Shown here one piece after another: positions 36,847-44,317 of a DNA stretch of 48,362 nt. The stretch is from a virus. Positions within the stretch are counted from its first letter, which is position 1; every line of letters starts with the position of its first letter. The stretch lies in IMG/VR virus record IMGVR_UViG_3300036770_004807, positions 1 through 48,362 of that record. One strand, written 5' to 3'. Under the pieces are notes generated by a model. The model saw only the letters and a program-made list of their open reading frames with translations, made no database searches and was not told where the DNA came from. A program made the translations under genes and the position numbers.

Positions 36847-39800
36847 TGGCGGTTAATTCAACTAAGTTCTTTTATCCACCAGCACCGGGTAACGGGGTGG
36901 GAACCTTCGACGACATAGTTGGATTCCAACTTGTCGAGGGGGGAGGACTTACGTCGTCAGTATTTGACTTTACCACCTCTGTAACAGAGAAGGTCAATAG
37001 AACTTTTTCCATCGGGACATTCTCCAATCCGATTTCCTTGGAGGATTTGGATGTCAATTCCTTGGAGGAAAGTAGAAGGATTATTCAAACTCAGTTTAGA
37101 GTATATCCAAATTATGATGTCTCTCAAGTTCTTAACTTTTCTTTATATGGTTCGTTAGCTAAGAGACTTCAAGTTTCTGTTACTCATATTATTAATTTTT
37201 TCCCTGCGGCGGTTGATGTTCGTAGGGTAATGCCCGATTTCACTACAGGACAAACTGCGACCAATATCTCTTACGACCCTGTAGAAGATGAAACTAGTTT
37301 TGTGGTTCCTGTTGGAAGTTCGTACAATCCATTTATGATTGAGTTCTCTCAGAGTGCTACAACCAACATGATGGTAAGGGAGATGGTGACATCAGAGTAC
37401 CGTAACCTAACAAGAAGTTTCCTTAACTACGTTTTGGATTACTCGGGAAGAACATACCCTATCGTTGATTTTGTTCCGTCGGTATCTCAGTCATCGGGAA
37501 ATCTTACCTTTGTTGTTTCAGGTTCACCATTTGGTTCGAGTACGACTTCGTCAACCACAGACTTCTTGATTCGTCCGAGCAATTACATTGTGGACAAAGT
37601 ATTCCAAGAAAACTTTGACGAGGTTGAGCAATTCTTGATGAATCGACTTATTCGTCCTGAGTATACGGCCAATTTCCAAGTTCCCGCACAAAATCAATCA
37701 GGACAATTCTACACCTCTTATGTTCAGGTGACTTTCCCAAAAGACGGAAGTTGGAACTTGGATATCACCTCATTCAGATTCGATGATTACCTAACCAGAT
37801 TGGCGGACGTTGCTGAGGACCTTGACACCTACAAGACAAATCTTATTTCAAGATTTTTGGTCACGGCATCCATTAAGGAATTTGACACTTTAGGACAAAA
37901 GGTTGAGAAGATACTTCAGATTTACGGAAGAAGTTTCGACCAAATCAAACAATACATCGATGCCTTGGCACATATGAACTCAGTTCATTATGTACCACAA
38001 AACGACATTCCATCCCAACTTTTATTTAATCTTTCACAGACCCTTGGGTGGAGTAACAATTTTTCTCCCATCACAAACGAGGATTTCTTGGAAAGTGTTT
38101 TTGGTAATACAAGTCAAATCGAATACCCAGGATACTCGAGAGCACAAACTCCTACAGAATTGAATTACCAGTTCTACAGGAATTTGATTCTCAATTCGGC
38201 ATACCTTTTCAAGTCTAAAGGTACAAGACGTTCGATTGAATTTTTACTCAGACTTATCGGTGCTCCCGACGCATTGATTGATTTCAATGAATACATCTAC
38301 TTGGCGGACCAAAGAATTAATATGGATAATTTTAATTCTCAGTTTGCTCAACTATCAGGTGGTACTTACGTCAATGAACAACCAGCATTATCACCAGGAA
38401 ATACTTTTTCTATCAGAGGTCAAATTTTCACTGCCTACACTACTTCTACGACATTCCAAACTGTAAACATCAGGAGAAATGATTATCCTGTTGACCAGTT
38501 TGGATGGCCACAAGCACCGAGTCCTACGGGAAGTAACGGTGTGTTTTTCCAAGAAGGTGCGGGTTGGTATGAATCTACCCCCGACCACAGAAGTCCGAAT
38601 GAAGTTACGGTAACGGGAGATGTCTTTACAGGACAGAACTTTGACGTTCAGACACAACTCGAACCATTTACATACGGTGGTATCTACCTCCAAAGATTTG
38701 CTCAGTTCCCTTATATGAGTGACTCGTTTAAGTTAAGACGAGTACCTGACAATAAGAAGTCTTGGTTAGAATCTGACAATAGATTGAGAGTTGATACCGA
38801 ACAAGGATACGAGGCGTACTATTTTACCGACGATGAAAAGTTAGTCCTAAACGTAAAGAACATTGACCTGTTTATGAACGTAGGTCAGGGATTGGCCTAC
38901 GATGTTTGGAATCAGTCAAGGATTTACAACTATCCGATTCCCGAATCAGGGTTCACTGCGAACTTCCCTTCACCAGGTGGGATTGATGATACATTCATTG
39001 ACCCTGAGCCACAGAAGAAAACATTCTTTGAGTTCTACCAAACCTTCTGGCAAAATATGATTAACACCCGTAACCGTATGTACATCACCGACGGTAAAAC
39101 GGGGGGATACCCAACCCTTCAGTCGATATTTTGGAAGTATATTCAATCTGAACAGACTGTTGGATTACCAAACAACAAATACACCTACCAAAAACTCATC
39201 GAGTATGTGGATGCCATGGGACCCTACTGGCCCAAGTTGATTGAACAGATGGTTGCCGCGACAACAATTTGGAATGCGGGCACAAGATTGGAGAACTCTA
39301 TCTTCCACAAACAAAAGTTTGTTTACAGAAGACAAAGAGGTTGTCAACTTATTCCTGTTGAAGCACAACCTTGTTTCATCATTTCGAATGTATTTGACTA
39401 TGATTGTAACACTGAGTATGTTGACTTCTTTATTTATCCTTGGTTGAATGGAAACACATCTGTTTCGGATTTTCAATCGATTCTAACAAACAGGGTTAAT
39501 AATTACTTGGTATCTGTCGGTTCTAACCAATCTCTTTATAATCCAAATTCAATTTCTTCCGAATGGTATTTGAATTTGACTATTGGTAATCAAACAATCA
39601 TCAATGTGTTCTTTTACCAAGGGTATGGAATTAATGATGTGCCGTCAGCCTTTTTATGGAGACAAACCCTAATTGATAATTTAAACAATTTATATCAATA
39701 CGGTTACACTTATACTTTGAACGGTAATCTTCTTACCATCACCAATTTAAACTGTGTTACTGAGAATTCTCTTCAGACCGTTTCACTTAACGTTGGTATA

Positions 39801-39866
39801 AACATAACACTAACTTGTCCTGAGGTTGTTCAGGTTCAATTGGGTGAAGAACTAATCACCGCATAA
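36846..39866 (+). CDS. 7: Large baseplate wedge protein, T4 gp7 / P2 gpI-like
   Basis: 1006 residues, close to T4 gp7 (1032). Around residues 455-480 is YLFKSKGTRRSIEFLLRLIG followed by APDALIDFNEYIY. This KGT-x-x-S-I-x-x-x-L pattern is that of the tail protein I family, whose T4 counterpart is gp7. A long helical stretch precedes it (IKEFDTLGQKVEKILQIYGR, then FDQIKQYIDALAHMN). The C-terminal part has FFEFYQTFWQNMINTRNR and a YWPKLIEQMVAATTIW helix. In T4, gp7 forms the wedge core with a gp6 dimer, and gp25 and gp6 lie in the same cluster here. Residues about 875-1006 look like an added beta-rich domain. Confidence 0.6.
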   Translation: MAVNSTKFFYPPAPGNGVGTFDDIVGFQLVEGGGLTSSVFDFTTSVTEKVNRTFSIGTFSNPISLEDLDVNSLEESRRIIQTQFRVYPNYDVSQVLNFSLYGSLAKRLQVSVTHIINFFPAAVDVRRVMPDFTTGQTATNISYDPVEDETSFVVPVGSSYNPFMIEFSQSATTNMMVREMVTSEYRNLTRSFLNYVLDYSGRTYPIVDFVPSVSQSSGNLTFVVSGSPFGSSTTSSTTDFLIRPSNYIVDKVFQENFDEVEQFLMNRLIRPEYTANFQVPAQNQSGQFYTSYVQVTFPKDGSWNLDITSFRFDDYLTRLADVAEDLDTYKTNLISRFLVTASIKEFDTLGQKVEKILQIYGRSFDQIKQYIDALAHMNSVHYVPQNDIPSQLLFNLSQTLGWSNNFSPITNEDFLESVFGNTSQIEYPGYSRAQTPTELNYQFYRNLILNSAYLFKSKGTRRSIEFLLRLIGAPDALIDFNEYIYLADQRINMDNFNSQFAQLSGGTYVNEQPALSPGNTFSIRGQIFTAYTTSTTFQTVNIRRNDYPVDQFGWPQAPSPTGSNGVFFQEGAGWYESTPDHRSPNEVTVTGDVFTGQNFDVQTQLEPFTYGGIYLQRFAQFPYMSDSFKLRRVPDNKKSWLESDNRLRVDTEQGYEAYYFTDDEKLVLNVKNIDLFMNVGQGLAYDVWNQSRIYNYPIPESGFTANFPSPGGIDDTFIDPEPQKKTFFEFYQTFWQNMINTRNRMYITDGKTGGYPTLQSIFWKYIQSEQTVGLPNNKYTYQKLIEYVDAMGPYWPKLIEQMVAATTIWNAGTRLENSIFHKQKFVYRRQRGCQLIPVEAQPCFIISNVFDYDCNTEYVDFFIYPWLNGNTSVSDFQSILTNRVNNYLVSVGSNQSLYNPNSISSEWYLNLTIGNQTIINVFFYQGYGINDVPSAFLWRQTLIDNLNNLYQYGYTYTLNGNLLTITNLNCVTENSLQTVSLNVGINITLTCPEVVQVQLGEELITA

Positions 39867-39867
39867 G

Positions 39868-42042
39868 ATGGCAACACCTACACCCACTCCAACACCAACT
39901 ACAACACCCACACCCGTTCCGTTTGGTAACGGGCTTGTGTTTGATTACACCTTGAATGTGACGGGTGCTTGTGCCACGGGTCTTGGTGCTGTTTTGATTG
40001 ATGCAACGGGTGGTGTTCCCCCTTATACTTTTGACTGGTATAACCCTGAACTTGGTGTTGGTAATTTCAAAGATAACTTACCTGCGGGAACTTACTTTGT
40101 AAGGGCTAACGACTCTGCACTTCCAGTAAACGCAGAATTTTTCATCAACGTAATTGTTTCGGATTGTCTCTGTGTCTCTGTCCTTAATGTCAATCCCACA
40201 ACTTGTGGACTTGACAATGGTTCTGTTACAGGAACGTCTTCATCCGTATTTGCAACAACCAACTATTATCTCTATAATGGCTCAGATACCTACATTACCT
40301 CAGCTGTTACCAATACAGGTACGGTAGAGTTCAACAATCTATCGGCGGACACCTATTACCTTTACGCTTTCGATGGTGGAGGAGCTACAGGGACGAGTCA
40401 AAATTTTATTGTTCAACAATCTACACCTCTGTCTTATGGGTTATATGTAGTTCCTGACGCGTCTTGTGATACAACTCCATTGGGCAGAATTTATGTTACA
40501 GGAATCACGGGTCAGTCACCATTCTTATATCAATGGAGTAACGGTGAAACCACAAGTAGTATAACAGGGCTAACTCAAGGAGTTTATTCTGTACAGGTTA
40601 CCGATGCGTATGGTTGTCAACTTACCCAAAATGCCAACGTAACAGAAGTTCCGTCTGTAGGACTCGGAGCTTTCACATCAGTGCCTCCCACTTGTTTCGA
40701 CGCAGATGGTAGTGTTACCATCATTGTGACAGGAGGAACTGCGCCTTATTATTACTCGGCAAGTACAGGATATGTAGAAATTTCTTATTCGACAACTCTC
40801 ACTTTAACAGGTTTGAGTAGTGGTAACTATACTTTCCAAGTAACCGACGCTGCATTGTGTAGTTTCAATGCAACAACTTCGATTACAAGTCCTGGTGGAA
40901 TTTCTTCGGTAAACACCTCAACAACAAACTCTTTTTGTTCCTCAAACGACGGAACAATCACAGTCCAAGTAACAGGAGGAATTGCACCCTACACCTACAC
41001 TATTATTGACCCCAACGGAAACAGCGATGTTGTAACAAGCAACCAAACCACGGAAGTCTTCCCTAATTTAACTACAGGAACCTACTCTGTATTTGTTGTA
41101 GACACAACGGGTTGTGCATATTCAACTCAAGTTACCCTAATTGCTGAAGAAAAGTTCACAACAACACTTTCAATTACGGGTTCAACTTGTGGGGTTCCTC
41201 AAGGAGCGTTGTCTGTAGAAATCTCATCGGGGGCAACACTTCCTGTCACCTACTCTATAGATGGAACAAACAACATCGTAGATACATTTTTGTCTGCCGT
41301 TACTTTTACAAACGTAAGTGTGGGACAACACCTACTATCAGTAACAGATGCTTCAGGTTGTACTCTATCCACACCATTTACGATGACATCGACTCCCCCT
41401 GTTGAGTTCGCTCTGTATTCGACATCTTGTGGTTCGGGAAGTGAGGGTACAATAACCGCGTTTATTTCCCAAGGCACTGCGCCCTTTAATTTCACTTGGA
41501 GTGATAATATCAGTGGAAACCCACAGAGTATTAACGTAACAGGTTTAACGGGGGGGACCTACAGTTTGATTGTACAAGATGCTAATGGATGTTCTCTTGC
41601 TCGTCAAACCACCCTAGAGTGTAATTCTCAATGTGTTACATATCAAACTTTCACGATGGGCTCAGAGATATTCAATATCTTATCACCCACAAAACGTGGA
41701 ATCAATCAAATATTGGTTGAAGGATTTAATGATTTGACATCAGGAAACACTGTTTGTTCTTTGATATCTGCCGTTTACACTGCTCAGGTGGAAGTACAAC
41801 CACAGAATACTGTACTAAATAATACATTCTACACAGGAACAACTTTGGTTGATGTTCCGAGTGATAATGTATGGTACAATACAATTACAAGTTTATTACA
41901 AAGTGTCAGTGGAATTTCTTCAGTAACTGTTGACCCACTGACAAATCAAATTTCAATTTCTGCTAGTCCAAATAGCCCAATTGTTAATCAAGAAGTGAGT
42001 GTCAAACTAATTATAGTATACGACATCATTTGCTTGACATGA
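39868..42042 (+). CDS. SprB-repeat adhesin, probable receptor-binding protein (724 aa)
   Basis: A short Thr-Pro stretch ([16 protein letters not shown]) leads into about seven repeats of 70-80 residues (about 25-589). Each has a Cys early, a G-x-x-P-Y-x-Y/F-x-W core (GGVPPYTFDWYN, GQSPFLYQWSNGETT, GTAPFNFTWSD), an L-x-x-G-x-Y-x-x-x-V-x-D turn (LTQGVYSVQVTDAYGC), and a second Cys. These are SprB-type repeats, named for the gliding adhesin of Flavobacterium. A distinct C-terminal domain (about 590-724) ends in VKLIIVYDIICLT. The gene directly follows the gp7-like gene (1 nt gap) and overlaps the next by 4 bp. Host recognition is inferred from the repeat family and location. Confidence 0.68.
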   Translation: MATPTPTPTPTTTPTPVPFGNGLVFDYTLNVTGACATGLGAVLIDATGGVPPYTFDWYNPELGVGNFKDNLPAGTYFVRANDSALPVNAEFFINVIVSDCLCVSVLNVNPTTCGLDNGSVTGTSSSVFATTNYYLYNGSDTYITSAVTNTGTVEFNNLSADTYYLYAFDGGGATGTSQNFIVQQSTPLSYGLYVVPDASCDTTPLGRIYVTGITGQSPFLYQWSNGETTSSITGLTQGVYSVQVTDAYGCQLTQNANVTEVPSVGLGAFTSVPPTCFDADGSVTIIVTGGTAPYYYSASTGYVEISYSTTLTLTGLSSGNYTFQVTDAALCSFNATTSITSPGGISSVNTSTTNSFCSSNDGTITVQVTGGIAPYTYTIIDPNGNSDVVTSNQTTEVFPNLTTGTYSVFVVDTTGCAYSTQVTLIAEEKFTTTLSITGSTCGVPQGALSVEISSGATLPVTYSIDGTNNIVDTFLSAVTFTNVSVGQHLLSVTDASGCTLSTPFTMTSTPPVEFALYSTSCGSGSEGTITAFISQGTAPFNFTWSDNISGNPQSINVTGLTGGTYSLIVQDANGCSLARQTTLECNSQCVTYQTFTMGSEIFNILSPTKRGINQILVEGFNDLTSGNTVCSLISAVYTAQVEVQPQNTVLNNTFYTGTTLVDVPSDNVWYNTITSLLQSVSGISSVTVDPLTNQISISASPNSPIVNQEVSVKLIIVYDIICLT

Positions 42043-42371
42043 CACAGATTAGAATATCGGCCGTTACGGGAGCAGTACCAATAAGTGTCTTTGTCTCAGA
42101 CATTTATGGTAACAACCAAAGTTTTTTGGGTACAATCACCAACACAGGACTTATTCCCCCTGATGCTGCGTTTTACCCACCGGCACTTTTTAATTCTGCA
42201 CCTCAGATTATGCTCACACTCGTTGATAGTAATGGGTGTGAAAAGTTTGAAATATTAGATTGTACGTTCGGTTGCGGATTTACCATTTCTGTGGAAACCG
42301 CAAGTTGTGTCTTCACTTTAACCGTCACAGAGTCCGCGTGTGATTTTACAACAACAGTAACGGAATTATAA
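42039..42371 (+). CDS. Small Cys-rich protein after the adhesin (110 aa)
   Basis: Starts at the ATG of an ATGA overlap with the adhesin stop; a TTG 9 nt earlier is less likely. It begins MTQIRISAVTGAVPISVFVS, followed by beta-strands and five cysteines in the last 45 residues (NGCEKFEILDCTFGCGF, then ASC and SAC). It ends with near-repeats, TLTVTESA and TTTVTEL. The fold looks like one more beta-domain related to the adhesin; it may be a tip or partner subunit. Function unknown. Confidence 0.58.
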   Translation: MTQIRISAVTGAVPISVFVSDIYGNNQSFLGTITNTGLIPPDAAFYPPALFNSAPQIMLTLVDSNGCEKFEILDCTFGCGFTISVETASCVFTLTVTESACDFTTTVTEL

Positions 42372-42385
42372 AAATAAATTTTTTT

Positions 42386-42454
42386 TACAAGAAACAATTT
42401 AATAAAAAAGGATTTCATCGAAATGGGGGGGAATAAAAGTTTAAGTTTCTTGTA
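42386..42454 (+). repeat. Nested inverted repeats before the Thr-Pro fibre gene
   Basis: TACAAGAAAC (42386-42395) is the exact reverse complement of GTTTCTTGTA (42445-42454). Inside lies a small hairpin ATTTC-ATC-GAAAT (42412-42424), followed by seven G (42425-42431). The right arm runs into the TATTTAT element. The set could be a structured leader of read-through mRNA or a weak terminator for the adhesin operon. Confidence 0.4.
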
Positions 42455-42459
42455 TTTAT
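42453..42459 (+). promoter_or_regulatory. Candidate late promoter upstream of the Thr-Pro fibre gene
   Basis: TATTTATTATAG, with the core ending 11 nt before the ATG at 42471; it shares two bases with the right arm of an inverted repeat. Confidence 0.36.
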
Positions 42460-42470
42460 TATAGAAAATC

Positions 42471-44264
42471 ATGGCGTTACAAACAATCATAGTAGTTAAT
42501 ACCGCAAGCGGCTGTAATACGGTCGTTCAACAACAGGTCAGCTATGTTGGTTCGGAGTGTTATATTGTAAGAATTCCTGCGTCAAGTAATGCTATTGGTC
42601 CATTTGATGTTTTTATAGATTCAACCTCATCGACACCCTATTTCACTGCCGTTTCAAGGAATGACATGATTAATGGTGTTGTTGTTTGTTTGGGTACCCC
42701 AACGGCAACACCATCACCAACACCAACGTTAACTCCGGGATTACCGACAAGTACTCCAACTCCAACCCCGACTGTAACTTCAACTGTCACACCTACAAAT
42801 ACAGAAACTCCAACCCCAACACCAACTAACACGGAGACGCCAACTCAGACACCAACTGAGACTCCAACCAATACACCAACAAATACAATAACACCCACAC
42901 CAACCTCAACAGTTGGAACAACACCACCAGTTACACCTACAAACACAGCAACACCAACCGTAACTCCAACTCAAACTGAGACTCCAACTCAAACCCCGAC
43001 GGAAACCCCGACACCAACACCTAGTGTGACTCAAACATCGACACCAAGCGGAACACCAACTGAGACTCCAACGCAAACAGCAACCGAAACTCCAACAAGT
43101 ACCCCAACAGAGACACCAACTCAAACTCCGACGCCAACCGCGAGTGAAACATCTACACCTACTCCAACGGCAACACAGACCGAAACTCCAACTAATACAC
43201 CGACTCCGACAGAGACGGCAACTAATACCCCAACACCAACTGAAACACCGACTGAGACACCAACCAATACTCCAACGCCAACTGAGACGGCAACGAATAC
43301 CCCAACACCAACTGAGACACCGACTAACACGCCAACTTCGAGTGAAACTCCTACCCCAACACCAACGCCAACGGAGACTCCAACCAATACTCCAACTTCA
43401 AGTGAAACGCCTACCCCAACACCAACAACAACTGAAACACCAACTGAAACTCCAACCAATACTCCAACTCCAACGGAGACTGCAACGAATACTCCAACCC
43501 CAACTGAAACTCCAACTAATACTCCAACCTCAAGTGAAACGTCTACCCCTACACCAACACCGACAGAAACTACAACACCTACTGTAACGCCAACGGCAAC
43601 TGTAACTCCACCACCACAATCACCAACTCCTACAGCAACACCAACTCCAACTGAGTCAGGATTTGTCGCCTACCTATTCCCCGAACCTAACGAAGCTGCT
43701 TCATCTTACAATTTAGGAAATTACATGTACTTACAAGGTGCAGATTGGTATGGATACTTTAATAGTTCGGGTGTTCCAAACGTCGTTGGATATTCGAATA
43801 ATTTGGACATATATGCCCACTATCCTGGTTGGACAACACCACAGGATGAATTCATCACTCCTGTGACTTCATTTACAGGTTCAATTAGACAAGCATCGGG
43901 TACTGGAACAGATTCATTTGGTTGTTCTCAAAATCAGTACACATTTGGTACCATTGAGGTTACAACATCAGATGTTACGGTTTCTGCCCAATACTTCTAT
44001 AGTATTTGGATACCACTAAACGGTGTTGGAGGGTCTATGACAAATATGACGGTCGATATTGGTTCTGGTGCTGCATGTTCTAGTAATTTGATTAATGACG
44101 GTATTCCCGATTCAACATTGGCAGGAATTAATGTTACGGTTACCTCAGGTGCGGCAATTCCTGCAGGAACTTATAGGGTATTATGGTTAGGTTCATTTGC
44201 GGTACAACCATCGGCACCGCCATTGACTTCGGCAATTTACTTTAAGGGGGATACAAAAACATAA
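42471..44264 (+). CDS. Fibre-like protein with long Thr-Pro repeat linker (597 aa)
   Basis: Three parts are visible. Residues 1-75 form a small beta-domain with three cysteines ([19 protein letters not shown], then GVVVCLG), probably the anchor. Residues about 76-393 are almost purely Thr, Pro, Glu, Asn and Ser in units like [19 protein letters not shown] and TPTSSETP, an extended, mucin-like linker. Residues about 394-597 form a globular domain ([20 protein letters not shown], then [16 protein letters not shown], ending YFKGDTKT), likely the host-contacting or capping part. It has its own candidate promoter and a weak terminator. The role as tail fibre or virion decoration is inferred from architecture. 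Confidence 0.65.
   Translation: MALQTIIVVNTASGCNTVVQQQVSYVGSECYIVRIPASSNAIGPFDVFIDSTSSTPYFTAVSRNDMINGVVVCLGTPTATPSPTPTLTPGLPTSTPTPTPTVTSTVTPTNTETPTPTPTNTETPTQTPTETPTNTPTNTITPTPTSTVGTTPPVTPTNTATPTVTPTQTETPTQTPTETPTPTPSVTQTSTPSGTPTETPTQTATETPTSTPTETPTQTPTPTASETSTPTPTATQTETPTNTPTPTETATNTPTPTETPTETPTNTPTPTETATNTPTPTETPTNTPTSSETPTPTPTPTETPTNTPTSSETPTPTPTTTETPTETPTNTPTPTETATNTPTPTETPTNTPTSSETSTPTPTPTETTTPTVTPTATVTPPPQSPTPTATPTPTESGFVAYLFPEPNEAASSYNLGNYMYLQGADWYGYFNSSGVPNVVGYSNNLDIYAHYPGWTTPQDEFITPVTSFTGSIRQASGTGTDSFGCSQNQYTFGTIEVTTSDVTVSAQYFYSIWIPLNGVGGSMTNMTVDIGSGAACSSNLINDGIPDSTLAGINVTVTSGAAIPAGTYRVLWLGSFAVQPSAPPLTSAIYFKGDTKT
42697..43650 (+). repeat. Thr-Pro coding repeat
   Basis: Degenerate 6-bp (ACNCCN) and longer units code for TPT/ETP/NTP motifs. 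Codons for Thr and Pro vary (ACA/ACT/ACG/ACC; CCA/CCG/CCC/CCT), so DNA identity between units is lower than protein identity. Long open frames on the opposite strand here (Val-Gly runs) are composition artefacts. Confidence 0.8.
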
Positions 44265-44290
44265 AAGTTTATTGAGTGAATACTTTTTTT
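44263..44290 (+). terminator. Weak terminator after the Thr-Pro fibre gene
   Basis: AAAAGT(TT)ATT pairs with AATACTTTT around GAGTG, with a 2-nt bulge, and leads into a T-run. The stem is A/T-rich, so efficiency is doubtful. Confidence 0.38.
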
Positions 44291-44295
44291 GATTG

Positions 44296-44302
44296 TATTT
44301 AT
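44296..44302 (+). promoter_or_regulatory. Candidate late promoter upstream of the collagen-like gene
   Basis: TATTTATTAAAAAAA, with the core ending 15 nt before the ATG at 44318. Confidence 0.36.
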
Positions 44303-44317
44303 TAAAAAAAACTTTAG

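Noticed and set aside
43121-43459. Minus-strand Val-Gly-repeat frame, and a plus-strand frame at 43144-43587 rich in His, Arg and Gln
   Set aside because: Both are shadows of the Thr-Pro coding repeat of the gene at 42471.
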